Assembly: GCA_000023405.1 (NCBI GenBank)
Contig: CP001643.1
Coordinates: 3,410,001-3,474,000 of the forward strand
Direction of reading: 5' to 3'
DNA from: Brachybacterium faecium DSM 4810
Lineage (GTDB): Bacteria > Actinomycetota > Actinomycetes > Actinomycetales > Dermabacteraceae
DNA length: 64,000 bases
Shown: positions 8,057 through 18,102 of the stretch, one piece after another
How positions within the stretch are numbered: the stretch's first letter is position 1
Layout of the letters: every line of letters begins with the position of its first letter
Notes under the pieces: model-generated
Database searches by the model: none
Told to the model about the DNA's origin: nothing
Seen by the model: the letters and a program-made list of their open reading frames with translations, nothing else
Position numbers and translations under genes: made by a program

Positions 8057-11000
8057 ATGCATGACCAGCCCCTCGGGCTCTCCCCTGCCCTTCGCCGTCT
8101 GACCGCCGCCGCCGCGACGCTGTGCGTCGTCGGCACCGGCCTGTCGTCCCTGGGGGCCGCTCCGGCCTCCGCCGACCCGGCCGACGAGCGGCCGCAGCTG
8201 TCCGTGGATCCCTCCCTCGGCGCCGCCGCGGACATCGGCTTCCACGACGACACCCGCGACGGCTCGGAGCGCCCCCTCCGGGACGACCTCACCGGCGAGC
8301 TCGGCGGCATGGTCGAGTTCGTGCAGTCCACGACCTCGGACCCGAGCGGCAACCAGGAGAACGACCACCCGGACGTCGTCGCCGACCGGGTGGCGCTGAT
8401 GCTGTTCACGCCCACCAGCGAGATCACCGGCGCGAGCGCCGAGGTGCGGGTCGACGGGGAGGTCAAGGGCACCGTCGACCTGGCGCCCCCGCGCGAGCTG
8501 CCCGCCTCGGACCAGTCCTACGACGAGCGCGGCAGCGTGGCCTACTCGCTGCGGGCCTGGTCCGCCGAGCTCCCGGCCGACTGGGTGCAGCCCGGCATGA
8601 CCATGACGGTCACCGACGAGGACGGCAGCGCCGGCACCCTCGACCGCGTCGACATCGCCGCTCCCGACGAGCTGGTCCTCAACAACATCCGCCTCGGCAT
8701 GCTCACCGACGCCCCCGAGAGCGAGAAGCACCGCTTCATCGTCGACCCGGCCGCGGGGGCGACCGACTACTTCCAGACCCTCCCGATCTCCAAGCTCACC
8801 GTCGCCCAGTACGAGACGGTCGAGCTGGACGAGGTGATCGTCGGCTCCGGCGACATCTACACCGTCGACTCCCCTGATCCGAGCGAGGGCAGCGTCTACG
8901 CGGGCACGATGCGCGAGGACGTGGGCAAGGCACAGGTCTCCACCGGCATCAACCTCGCCACCTGGGGGATCACGAGCTCCCCGATGAGCCAGGAGCAGCC
9001 CGGCCACACGAACCAGCGGGTGATCCACCACTCCGCGGGCCAGTACGCCAACGGGCGCCAGGAGCACGGGCTCTCCGGCGGCAACGGCATGGCCACGCTC
9101 CACTCGAGCGTCGGCAACGAGCTGAGCCACGAGCTCGGCCACTCCTACGGGCTGGGCCACTACCCGGGCCAGGACGACGCGCTCGGGGGCGACGACGCGA
9201 TCCGCGACGCCGTGCACCACATGGACTCCGGCTGGGGGTACATCCCCTACCGCGGCCTGATGAGGTCGAACCTCGACACCGGTGAGTACGACGCGAACAC
9301 GACGATCAACGGGGTTCCCTTCGGCGAGAACCTCGCGGGGAAGTACAACTTCAACACCGATGCGATGTCCGGCGGCTGGGACGACAGCCCCGTCTCGGAC
9401 TACACGCTGCACACCGCCTACTCCCTCACCCGCATCCAGGACAGCCTGGAGGATCTCGTGGCGGACACCGAGTACCCCAGCGGCTACCGCGCCTGGGACC
9501 CCGAGGCCGGCCAGTGGGCCGACGCCGCGGCGCTGGATCCCGACTTCTCCCTGCGCGCCCCGGACGAGGTGGGCGTGCCGGTGTTCACGATCCTCGGCGG
9601 TTACAACCCGGCCGACGCGGAGCAGACCCTGGTCTACCCCGCGTTCCGCTCGAACTACGGGGTCACCTTCGATCTGCCGCAGGCGGATCCTGCCGCGACC
9701 GCGCCGGAGCGCGCCTGCTGGCTCGAGGTGAGCTTCGCCGATGCCGAGACCCAGCACATCGAGCTCGACCCCTCCGACGGGGTGAAGCAGCTGAACGTCA
9801 ACATCGCCGAGTCCGAGGCGCCCACCGGCGCGCAGGTGCGGTGCAAGACCGGCGACACGGTCACCGATCTGGGCTCCCCGATCGACATCGAGACCGACCT
9901 CGCGCCGATGGACGACCCGACCGTGGTGGGCGGCGAGGCGGGCTTCGACGAGCTGCGCGCGCAGGAGCTGGCCTCCCTCGAGCCGAAGCTCGCGGAGCAG
10001 TCCGGTTCCGCCGCCCCGGTGCTGGGCGCCGATGACCTGCGCATCCTGCAGGGGTGGGCCGATGATCTCTCCCCGCTGAGCGGCGCCGCCCGCGAGGTCG
10101 CCGAGACGATCCTGTCCCTCGAGAGCGATGCGCGGGACGTTGAGGCGTTCCTCGCCGAGCACGTGGTCGACGGCGCCCCGGATTCCGAGGAGTCGATGGC
10201 CGAGCTGGCCGCCTTCCTCGAGGCGCGCGGCCACCTCGACGAGCGCGGTCAGGTGCTTCCCGCCGGGTCCCCGGTGACGGTCGCCGACGGCCACTGCCTG
10301 TTCCTCTCCGAGAACACGCTGCGCGTGCGGCCGGAGGACACCGGCTGCGCGACCGACGGCTCCGGCGACGGATCCGGCAGCGGCGAGGGCGAGGGCCAGG
10401 GCCAGGCTGCGGGGACCACCGGCTGGTTCGCCGACCTCCTCGGCCGCATCCACCCGGCCGACCGGCCCGAGATGTGCGTGCAGTCCTCGACCCCGATGGT
10501 CGTCGGCCGCTGCTCGCTGACCACCACCGACCAGCGCTGGGACATCAGGGACAACGGACAGGTGCTGCGGGAGGCGAACCCGGAGCAGGCGATGGACTAC
10601 TTCCGCGAGTCCGGCACGGTGGGTGTCTACGGCACGCACGGCAATGCGCACCAGATCTGGAAGACGTTCGAGACCAGCGACAACGCGCTGCTGGCGTACC
10701 TCTCGTCCGACGCGCTGAGCGCGCTCTCGGCCGCGGGAGACCTGCCCGAGCCCGCCGAGCCGAGCGAGCCGGAGCAGCCCACCGAGCCCGAGAAGCCCGT
10801 CGATCCGGAGAAGCCGACCGAGCCGGAGGAGCCCGTCGATCCCGAGCAGCCGAGCGAGCCGGGTGACACCGACGAGCCCGGCGACGCGGACGGCGCCGAG
10901 GATGCCGACGACGCCGAGACCCCCGGCGACAGCGAGGGCTCCGAGGACGCCGACACTGCGGACGACCCCGTCGGCCCGAGCGGAGCGGACGACTCGGACG

Positions 11001-11227
11001 GCGAGTCCGACTCGTCAGCGCCTGCGGGCCCGTCGGCGCCGAACGATCCCGCCTCGCCCGCAGAGCCCACTCAGCCCACCCAGGCCGGCGCCGCCGAGAC
11101 GGAAGGCTCCGATGCGCTGCTGGCGAAGACCGGCATGTCCGTGGTCGCCCCGCTGCTCCTCGGCGCGGCGCTGCTCGTGGCGGGCGGCGTGATGGTGGTG
11201 GCCCGCCGCCGGCGCTCGCAGCGCTGA
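8057..11227 (+). CDS. Sortase-anchored M66 (StcE/TagA-type) zinc metalloprotease
   Basis: 1056 residues. An N-terminal signal peptide (hydrophobic stretch, cleavage after PASA) is followed by a large N-terminal beta-rich part, then the catalytic centre HELGHSYGLGH (residues 358-368). This is the extended HExxHxxGxxH zinc site, and its context SVGNELSHELGHSYGLGHY is diagnostic for peptidase family M66, whose best-known member is the mucin-cleaving StcE of E. coli. A C-terminal beta-trefoil-like part with CLFLSENTL and TTTDQRWDI resembles ricin-type carbohydrate-binding repeats. A long Pro/Glu/Asp-rich stalk ends in LAKTG (1022-1026), a hydrophobic helix and RRRRSQR, the signal for covalent wall attachment by an LAxTG-type sortase. 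Likely a surface glycoprotein-cleaving enzyme. Start ATG 8057 has GAGGAT upstream. Confidence 0.9.
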   Translation: MHDQPLGLSPALRRLTAAAATLCVVGTGLSSLGAAPASADPADERPQLSVDPSLGAAADIGFHDDTRDGSERPLRDDLTGELGGMVEFVQSTTSDPSGNQENDHPDVVADRVALMLFTPTSEITGASAEVRVDGEVKGTVDLAPPRELPASDQSYDERGSVAYSLRAWSAELPADWVQPGMTMTVTDEDGSAGTLDRVDIAAPDELVLNNIRLGMLTDAPESEKHRFIVDPAAGATDYFQTLPISKLTVAQYETVELDEVIVGSGDIYTVDSPDPSEGSVYAGTMREDVGKAQVSTGINLATWGITSSPMSQEQPGHTNQRVIHHSAGQYANGRQEHGLSGGNGMATLHSSVGNELSHELGHSYGLGHYPGQDDALGGDDAIRDAVHHMDSGWGYIPYRGLMRSNLDTGEYDANTTINGVPFGENLAGKYNFNTDAMSGGWDDSPVSDYTLHTAYSLTRIQDSLEDLVADTEYPSGYRAWDPEAGQWADAAALDPDFSLRAPDEVGVPVFTILGGYNPADAEQTLVYPAFRSNYGVTFDLPQADPAATAPERACWLEVSFADAETQHIELDPSDGVKQLNVNIAESEAPTGAQVRCKTGDTVTDLGSPIDIETDLAPMDDPTVVGGEAGFDELRAQELASLEPKLAEQSGSAAPVLGADDLRILQGWADDLSPLSGAAREVAETILSLESDARDVEAFLAEHVVDGAPDSEESMAELAAFLEARGHLDERGQVLPAGSPVTVADGHCLFLSENTLRVRPEDTGCATDGSGDGSGSGEGEGQGQAAGTTGWFADLLGRIHPADRPEMCVQSSTPMVVGRCSLTTTDQRWDIRDNGQVLREANPEQAMDYFRESGTVGVYGTHGNAHQIWKTFETSDNALLAYLSSDALSALSAAGDLPEPAEPSEPEQPTEPEKPVDPEKPTEPEEPVDPEQPSEPGDTDEPGDADGAEDADDAETPGDSEGSEDADTADDPVGPSGADDSDGESDSSAPAGPSAPNDPASPAEPTQPTQAGAAETEGSDALLAKTGMSVVAPLLLGAALLVAGGVMVVARRRRSQR

Positions 11228-11253
11228 GCCGGCCCTCGCGCCCGCACCGACAG

Positions 11254-11291
11254 AACGCGCGGCTCGTCCCGAGGGGGACGGGCCGCGCGTT
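11254..11291. terminator. Strong intrinsic terminator
   Basis: AACGCGCGGCTCGTCCC (11254-11270) pairs with GGGACGGGCCGCGCGTT (11275-11291) over 17 bp with one G-T, leaving a four-base loop; CTTC follows. It lies between the M66 gene and the convergent acyl-CoA dehydrogenase gene and may serve both. Confidence 0.8.
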
Positions 11292-11380
11292 CTTCGTGAG
11301 GCGTCGCGCGCGTCGCCCGGGAGGTGTGCGAGACCCGGGCGCGACCGCCGTGCGCCGTCAGCGGTACGCACCCCACGCCC

Positions 11381-12765
11381 TCAGGCGAAGGCGCTCACCC
11401 CCGTGATCGAGCGGCCCACGATGAGCGACTGCATGGTGTCGGTGCCCTCGTAGGTGTGCAGCGCCTCGATGTCGCTGCGGTGGCGCACCACCCGGTTCTC
11501 GAGCAGGATCCCGGAGCCGCCGAGCAGGTCGCGGGCGTTCGAGGCGATCTCGCGCGCGGCCCGGGTGTTGTGCACCTTGGCGAGGGAGGCCTGCTCGGGC
11601 CGGATGGTGCCGGCGGCCTCGAGCTCGGCCAGGCGCCGGCAGTGCAGCTGCATCGAGGTGAGGGTCTGCAGCATGTCCGCCAGGCGCACCTGGACGTGCT
11701 GCGCCTTCGCGAGCGGCCGGCCGAACTGGATGCGCTTCTGGGCATGCTCGAGCGCGGCCTCGTAGCAGGCCAGCGCGTGGCCGAGCGCTCCCCAGGCGAC
11801 ACCCGCCCGGGTCGCGAACAGCACCACGGAGGTGTCCTTGAAGGAGCGGGCGCCGGGCAGGCGCTGAGCGAGCGGGATCCGCACGCCGTCGAGGGTGATG
11901 TGGGCCTGGTGGATGGCGCGCAGCGCGACCTTCCCGCGGATCACCTCGGCGTCGTAGCCGGGCAGCGACTGGTCCACGAGGAAGCCGCTGACCTGCCCAT
12001 GCAGCGCGGGCTGCGACTCGTCCTCCACCCGCGCCCACACCACGGACAGGTGACAGCCGGCGCCGTTGCCGATCCAGCGCTTCTGCCCGGAGAGCACCCA
12101 GCCATCCCCGTCGCGGCGGGCGACGGTCTCGAGGGAGACGGAGTCGGAGCCGTGATCGGGTTCGGTGAGGGCGAAGGCGGCGTGCTCGGTGCCGCGGGCG
12201 AGCGGCTCGGCCCAGCGCTGCTTCTGCTCCTCGGAGCCGAGCAGCATGATCGAGCGCAGCGCGAGCCCGCCCTGCACGCCGACCATGGTGCCGACGCTCC
12301 CGTCGATCCGGGACAGCTCCATGTTCACCAGGCCCGTCGCGAGCGGGGAGAGGGTGCGGTGGCCGGGCACGTCGAGGCCGTCGGTGAGCAGGTCGAGCTC
12401 GCCGAGCCGGGCGATCAGCTCGATCGGGTACTCGCCGCGGTCCCACCAGTCGTTGATCCGGGGCAGCACCTCGTCGGCCAGCGAGCGGGCGTCGGCCCAG
12501 GCCTGCAGGTCCTCTCCGGCCACATCCTGGAACAGGGCGTAGTGATCGGCCGCGGCGGGCAGCAGCGCGGCGGGCGTGGCCGCGGCGGCGTCGGGGGCGG
12601 AGACGACGGCGCGGTCGCTCACGACGGAGCCGCTGCGATCGCCCTCCACGCCCTCGACGGCGCCGCCGAGGGCGTCATGGCCTCCCGTCGGTGCCGGGAC
12701 GTCCCACGGCGAGGAGCGGCGGTCCGGCTGCGGGGCGGACTGGTCGGTGGTGTTCGTGCTGGTCA

Positions 12766-12766
<1 letters not shown>
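11381..12766 (-). CDS. Acyl-CoA dehydrogenase, glutaryl-CoA-dehydrogenase-like
   Basis: 461 residues. After an unusual, low-complexity N-terminal extension of about 80 residues, the acyl-CoA dehydrogenase domains follow in order: alpha N-domain; the FAD-binding FALTEPDHGSDS and RRDGDGWVLSGQKRWIGN; then the C-domain with RIQFGRPLAK. The catalytic glutamate sits in TYEGTDTMQSLIVGRSITG, a tail characteristic of glutaryl-CoA dehydrogenases and close relatives. Electrons go to ETF. Its ATG overlaps the stop codon of the thiolase (TGATG), so the two are translated together. This suggests acyl-CoA breakdown rather than lysine-specific metabolism, but the exact substrate is open. Confidence 0.88.
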
Positions 12767-13983
<1,217 letters not shown>

Positions 13984-14090
13984 GAGGTCCTCCTGGGACG
14001 GCGTTGTCTGCGGACGAGTCCGGCGGCAGCGGACCGCCCGCGGTCGGGGACCGACGGGGCCGAGGGCTGCCGACGCACTCACACGTTAGT

Positions 14091-14110
14091 GATACTACGG
14101 GTTGCAGATA
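14091..14110. promoter_or_regulatory. Candidate fatty-acid-oxidation operator, copy 2
   Basis: GATACTACGGGTTGCAGATA differs from the copy at 755-774 in only 2 of 20 positions. It lies 108-127 bases upstream of the thiolase start and 54 bases before the divergent acetyltransferase start, so it could act on either. Confidence 0.6.
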
Positions 14111-14163
14111 CCTGGTGGGAAGCCGCGCCGGTCACGGCGGTGCTGCGCTGGCAGACTCGATGC

Positions 14164-14790
14164 ATGACCGACCCCGCCCCTCGCACCGGCTCCGCCCCGC
14201 ACTCCGACCCCGCCCCGCGCACCGACCCTGCCGCCCGCGGCGAGCGCCCGCCCCGCAGCAGCCGTGCCACCGCCGCTGCGGACCCGGCGCACGCCTTCAC
14301 GATCGACGTCCCCTCTCTCGCGGATGCGCCGGCGCTGGCGCGGGTCCATGTGCGGGGCTGGGAGGTGGCCTACGGTCACGCGCTCCACGGCGAGCAGTGG
14401 TTCGGCGAGCCGGCGATCCGTCGCCGCCGGGAGCAGTGGACCCGCTGGCTCACGCCCGGCACTCCGGAGGCCGACGAGGGCCGGTTCCGGATCGGGCGCG
14501 ACGCGACGGGCGCCCCCGTCGGCCTCGCCGCCTCCTGGGCGCCCCGCGAGCCGCAGCCGGTGCGGGAGCGCGAGCTGTCGATCCTGTACATCGACGAGGC
14601 CTGGTTCGGCAGCGGCCTGGGGCGCGCGCTCGTCCAGTCGCTGCTCGGCGAGGAGCCCGCGAGCGTGTGGGTCGCCGAGGACAACGCCCGCGCCCGCCGC
14701 TTCTACGAGAAGCTCGGCTTCGCGGCCGACGGGGCGCGAGAGGTGGACGAGCGCTGGCCTGTTCTCCCGGACATCCGGATGGTGCGCTGA
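14164..14790 (+). CDS. GNAT-family N-acetyltransferase
   Basis: 208 residues. The first 45 are Pro/Arg/Ala-rich and probably disordered. The GNAT core follows: DAPALARVHVRGWEVAYG is the typical alpha1, LSILYIDEAWFGSGLGRALV is the acetyl-CoA loop, and VWVAEDNARARRFYEKLGF is the C-terminal motif. Substrate unknown; the fold resembles peptide-alanine or small-molecule acetyltransferases. ATG 14164 is six bases behind CAGACT, a weak -10, and no ribosome site is evident. It is transcribed away from the thiolase operon. Confidence 0.85.
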   Translation: MTDPAPRTGSAPHSDPAPRTDPAARGERPPRSSRATAAADPAHAFTIDVPSLADAPALARVHVRGWEVAYGHALHGEQWFGEPAIRRRREQWTRWLTPGTPEADEGRFRIGRDATGAPVGLAASWAPREPQPVRERELSILYIDEAWFGSGLGRALVQSLLGEEPASVWVAEDNARARRFYEKLGFAADGAREVDERWPVLPDIRMVR

Positions 14791-14905
14791 CCTCACGCGC
14801 TCCGCCCGGGGAGCGAGCGGTCACGCCCGAGGATCCCCCGAGGGATGACGTGGTCGCGCTCCGCGGAGGACGCGCCGCAGCCCCGGCCGCGACGACAGTG
14901 GATTC

Positions 14906-15304
14906 ATGAGAAACGCGACCATCGCCACCAGCCGCACCCGAGCCACCACCGATCAGCTCATCGACTACCGCCCGCTGCCCGCCGAGTGGGGCGACCTCGA
15001 GGCGCTGCACGCCCTGCGCGCCGAGAAGTCCCGCGCCGCCGCGCACGGCCTGGACGCCAGCACGCTGGAGATCGAGCGCGTGCCGGCCGAGCGCTCGCAC
15101 CGCACGGCCCGCCCCGGCCGCCTGCGGGGGCTGCTCGCCCCCCCCTGCGCCGCAGGCACGGCGCCCCGCGCCACCGCAGCCACGGCGGCGGTCACCTCGC
15201 CACGGCCTGACCGGCCACGGCAGCGGGCACCTCGCCACGGCCCGAGCGGCCGAGGCAGGACGGCGCCGCAGCTCCGGACCGCCTCGCGAATCCGACTCGC
15301 TTGA
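14906..15304 (+). CDS. Short hypothetical protein (doubtful)
   Basis: An open frame of 132 codons beginning ATG AGA AAC. Residues 1-70 look protein-like (TTDQLIDYRPLPAEWGDLEA, then charged helix), but the second half is Pro/Arg/Ala-rich with repeated CCTCGCCACGGCC-type DNA and looks non-coding. It could be a short real gene whose stop was lost by frameshift. No family is recognised. The rest of 14791-15300 contains nothing I can identify. Confidence 0.35.
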   Translation: MRNATIATSRTRATTDQLIDYRPLPAEWGDLEALHALRAEKSRAAAHGLDASTLEIERVPAERSHRTARPGRLRGLLAPPCAAGTAPRATAATAAVTSPRPDRPRQRAPRHGPSGRGRTAPQLRTASRIRLA

Positions 15305-15329
15305 CGGCCCGTGAAGTCACTTCTAGGGT
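15301..15329 (+). promoter_or_regulatory. Promoter of the membrane protein/winged-helix pair
   Basis: TTGACG (15301-15306), exactly 17 bases, TAGGGT (15324-15329), then seven bases to the ATG at 15337. This is the cleanest consensus-like promoter in the window and predicts a leaderless message. Confidence 0.75.
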
Positions 15330-15336
15330 TTCCTTC

Positions 15337-15840
15337 ATGGAAAAGGACTCGGGACGTCGCGACCCCGAGGGTCTCGCGACCGATGCACCGACCGCCGCCG
15401 AGGCGCAGGCGGTGCTCGACTCCCTGGACGCCGACGCCACGCATCTCGCGAGCCGCCTGGTCACCCCGTGGTGGTACCACGTGCTGCTCGGGGCGGTCGC
15501 GGCGCTGGCCATCTCCTCGCTCAGCATCCTGGGGCTCTCCCCCGCCGCGGTGGTCCCGCTGGTCGTGATCTGGATGCCCTTCATGCTGACCTCCTACACC
15601 ACCCGATGGAGGGTCTCCATATCGCGTCCCGCGGGCCGGCGCCACCGGCGCACGCTGCTGCTGTACGTCGTGGTGATCGGCGTGATCCTGGCCTTCGCGG
15701 TGCTGCTGACCATCACCTCGCTGTCCCGCTGGTGGGGGGTGCTGCCGACGGCCGCGGGCTTCGCTGCCACGGTGCTGCTCGGTCGCCGCTACGACGCGGT
15801 GCTGCGCGCCGAGGTCGCCGACCAGGACGGGCCGCGATGA
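15337..15840 (+). CDS. Integral membrane protein of unknown function, partner of a winged-helix regulator
   Basis: 167 residues. A charged N-terminal helix (AEAQAVLDSLDADATHLASR) precedes two pairs of transmembrane helices: HVLLGAVAALAISSLSIL with VVPLVVIWMPFML, and LLLYVVVIGVILAFAVLL with WWGVLPTAAGFAATVLLG. A basic cytoplasmic loop (RPAGRRHRRT) lies between the pairs. No catalytic motif is visible. The gene overlaps the following regulator by four bases (ATGA). Pairs of a small membrane protein and a PadR/winged-helix regulator are common in actinobacteria, but the function is not known. Confidence 0.8.
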   Translation: MEKDSGRRDPEGLATDAPTAAEAQAVLDSLDADATHLASRLVTPWWYHVLLGAVAALAISSLSILGLSPAAVVPLVVIWMPFMLTSYTTRWRVSISRPAGRRHRRTLLLYVVVIGVILAFAVLLTITSLSRWWGVLPTAAGFAATVLLGRRYDAVLRAEVADQDGPR

Positions 15841-16202
15841 GCGAGAGCCCCCGCAGTCCGGGTGATCGCTCGGCTGCCTCGGACGCTCCCGCCCCGGCGT
15901 TCCATGAGCTGATCCACTCCCCTGTGCGGCTGCGGATCTGCGGCATGCTCCGCCCTGCCGACGAGGTCGAGTTCGCGGTGCTGCGCGACATCCTGCAGCT
16001 CAAGGATGCGAACCTCTCGAAGAATCTCAAGCTGCTCGCCGAGGCCGGTCTCGTGGATCTGCGCAAGGAGTTCTCCCCGCGCCGGAACGACGCCCGCAAA
16101 CTCACCTGGGTCACGCTGACCGATGCCGGCCATGCCGCTCTGGCCTCGCATCTGGCCGCGCTGCGGGCCATCGCCGAGGGCGATCCCCTGCTCGGCCCCT
16201 GA
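15837..16202 (+). CDS. Winged-helix transcriptional regulator (HTH_34-type)
   Basis: 121 residues. The domain starts at HELIHSPVRLRICGML; the recognition helix lies in LKDANLSKNLKLLAEAGLV, and the wing is RRNDARKLTWVTLTDAG. This layout matches the 'winged helix DNA-binding' family typified by small MarR-like regulators with no ligand domain. It likely controls its own operon with the membrane protein. ATG overlaps the stop of that gene (ATGA). A weak hairpin, CCCGTCG/CGACGGG at 16304-16327, may end the transcript. Confidence 0.85.
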   Translation: MSESPRSPGDRSAASDAPAPAFHELIHSPVRLRICGMLRPADEVEFAVLRDILQLKDANLSKNLKLLAEAGLVDLRKEFSPRRNDARKLTWVTLTDAGHAALASHLAALRAIAEGDPLLGP

Positions 16203-16359
16203 CCTCCGAGGCGACCACCCGATCCCTGGCTCGACGCCTGACCCTGTCCCTGCTCACCCCTGGGCAGCCTCGAGCCCGCTCGGCCGCCACATGCCTGAGC
16301 CGTCCCGTCGGCGCTCCGCGCGACGGGCCGGGGCAGGGCCGTCCGGGCGCGGCAGGCTC

Positions 16360-16365
16360 TAGGAT
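16360..16365 (+). promoter_or_regulatory. -10 element giving a leaderless pdxH message
   Basis: TAGGAT ends seven bases before the ATG at 16373, and no ribosome-binding sequence is present between. Confidence 0.55.
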
Positions 16366-16372
16366 CACGCAC

Positions 16373-17056
16373 ATGACCGACAGCGCCGCCCACCGCCGCC
16401 TCGCCGCGGAGCGCACCGACTACCTCGCCGCCTCGCTGCCCGATGAGGCACCGGAGGATCCGCTGGCCCTGTTCGCCACCTGGCTCGAGGAGGCCTTCGC
16501 GCGCCGCGAGTCGCACGGCGCCCCCTCCGATCCGTCGGCCGTGGTGCTGTCCACCGTGGCGCTCGGCGAGGACGGCGCCCCGCGCCCGCGCTCGCGCACC
16601 GTGCTGCTGAAGGATCAGGACGCCGACGGGTTCGTGGTCTACACGAACCTCGAGTCCGACAAGGCGCACGAGATCGCGGCGACGCCCCGGGCCGCGCTGC
16701 TGATGCCCTGGTACGTGCTGCAGCGCCAGGTGCGGATCGAGGGCACCGTCGAGCTGCTCGCGGACGCCGACTCCGACGCCTACTGGGCCCAGCGTCCGCG
16801 CGGCTCGCAGCTGGGGGCGTGGGCCTCGCACCAGTCCCGCGAGATCGCCTCGCGAGAAGCGCTCGATGCCCAGTTCGCCGAGGTCAGCGCCCGTTTCGAG
16901 GGACAGTCGGTGCCGCGGCCGCCGTTCTGGGGCGGCCTGCGGATCCACCCGGAGCGCCTCGAGTTCTGGCAGGGCCGCGAGAACCGCTTCCATGACCGGA
17001 TCGCCTACCTGCGCACCGCCGAGGGCACCTGGACGCGGCACCGGCTGCAGCCCTGA
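16373..17056 (+). CDS. pdxH: Pyridoxine/pyridoxamine 5'-phosphate oxidase
   Basis: 227 residues. The FMN-dependent oxidase makes pyridoxal 5'-phosphate from PNP or PMP. The key blocks are present: PRSRTVLLKDQDADGFVVYT (FMN and substrate contacts), SDKAHEIAATPRAALLMPW, RQVRIEGTVE, then GSQLGAWASHQSREI and the C-terminal PPFWGGLRIHPERLEFWQGR and RLHDR-like RFHDR block with the invariant C-terminal ..RLQP. Length is normal for the family. It stands alone and ends just before a convergent lysozyme gene. Confidence 0.95.
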   Translation: MTDSAAHRRLAAERTDYLAASLPDEAPEDPLALFATWLEEAFARRESHGAPSDPSAVVLSTVALGEDGAPRPRSRTVLLKDQDADGFVVYTNLESDKAHEIAATPRAALLMPWYVLQRQVRIEGTVELLADADSDAYWAQRPRGSQLGAWASHQSREIASREALDAQFAEVSARFEGQSVPRPPFWGGLRIHPERLEFWQGRENRFHDRIAYLRTAEGTWTRHRLQP

Positions 17057-17102
17057 TCGCACCGCCTCCGGCGCGCCCGTCGGGCACGCTGCGTCGCGGG
17101 CC

Positions 17103-17987
17103 TCAGGCGTCCTCGATCGGGTGGCCGAGGGCGCCCTCCCCCTCGGGGATCGCGGAATGGTCGCGCAGCACCTCGATCCGGGCGACATCGATGTCGACCC
17201 CGCCGCTGATCCCCGCGACGGTGCCGTCGAAGCGCAGCTGCCACACCGCCCAGTCGGCCTGGCTCGGTCGGTTCCCGGAGGAGAAGAGCCAGTCCGGGCG
17301 CGGATCGGTGACCGGCAGCCCGTAGTGGTCCCGCCACTCGGAGGACGAATAGATGAGCAGACGGCGGCCCCAGGCCTCCTCGACGGCGGCGGTGAAGGCA
17401 TCGATCTCGGCCTGGACCTCCGCGGCCGAGGGCTTCTCCTCGCAGGCGCCGTCGAACTCGAGGTCGAGCGCCGGGGGCAGCGCGCGGTCGTCGGGCGGGG
17501 CGGCGGCGAGGAAGTCCGCGGCCTGCTCGGCGCCCGAGGAGCACAGCGTGAAGTAGTGGTAGGCGCCGGGGGTGACGCCCGCCGCCTGCGCCCCGTCCCA
17601 GTTCGCGCGGAAGCTGGCGTCGACGAAGTCCGCGCCCTCGCTGGCCTTGATGTACGCGAAGACCACCCCGTCGGCGGCCACCTGCTCCCAGTCGATGTCC
17701 TGCTGGTGGCTGGAAACGTCGATGCCGAGCACCTCGTCGGGCGCGAGCTGGGCGCCCTCGGGCAGGTTCGCGAGAGCGGCGGCGTCGTCCGGGACGGCGG
17801 GGACCGTCATCGCGGCGTCGTCGGCGCGGAAGGCGCCCTTCTCGGTGAGGGCCTGCGCCTCATCGCCGCCGCGCAGGGCCCCGATGACCGAGATCGTGCA
17901 GCCGCCGACCACGAGCAGCAGCACGAGCGCGAGCGCTCCGGCGACGATCTGGCGTCGACGGACCTGCTCGGGTGTGAATCGGGGCAC
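17103..17987 (-). CDS. GH25-family lysozyme (muramidase), membrane-anchored
   Basis: 294 residues. A basic N-terminus, one hydrophobic segment (residues 13-29) ending VVGGC, which could be a lipobox or a plain anchor, then a linker and a GH25 domain from residue 88. The domain opens with LGIDVSSHQQDIDW (catalytic Asp90 region) and carries the DxE pair in PALDLEFDG and the strand AYIKASEG. GH25 enzymes cut the MurNAc-GlcNAc bond of peptidoglycan, so a role in wall turnover is likely. GTG at 17985-17987 follows TAGCGT by seven bases, another leaderless arrangement. Confidence 0.9.
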   Translation of the reverse strand: MPRFTPEQVRRRQIVAGALALVLLLVVGGCTISVIGALRGGDEAQALTEKGAFRADDAAMTVPAVPDDAAALANLPEGAQLAPDEVLGIDVSSHQQDIDWEQVAADGVVFAYIKASEGADFVDASFRANWDGAQAAGVTPGAYHYFTLCSSGAEQAADFLAAAPPDDRALPPALDLEFDGACEEKPSAAEVQAEIDAFTAAVEEAWGRRLLIYSSSEWRDHYGLPVTDPRPDWLFSSGNRPSQADWAVWQLRFDGTVAGISGGVDIDVARIEVLRDHSAIPEGEGALGHPIEDA

Positions 17988-18078
17988 GGTGCGGACGCTA
18001 CCCGAGCAAGGGGTCGTGACGTGGGACGACGTGCCGGAAAGCGCTGATCCGACGGGGGCCGACGGGCCCGACGGGGTG

Positions 18079-18100
18079 GGCCGGCCCTGCGGGGCCGGCC
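18079..18100 (-). terminator. Intrinsic terminator after the glutamine amidotransferase gene
   Basis: GGCCGGCCC (18079-18087) pairs perfectly with GGGCCGGCC (18092-18100) around a four-base loop, immediately downstream of the stop codon at 18103. Confidence 0.6.
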
Positions 18101-18102
18101 GC

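Noticed and set aside
7589-10651. Open frame of about 1000 codons antisense to the M66 protease
   Set aside because: Composition is the mirror of GC-biased codons (Gly/Arg/Val/His-rich), no domain, and the sense frame has clear catalytic and anchor motifs.
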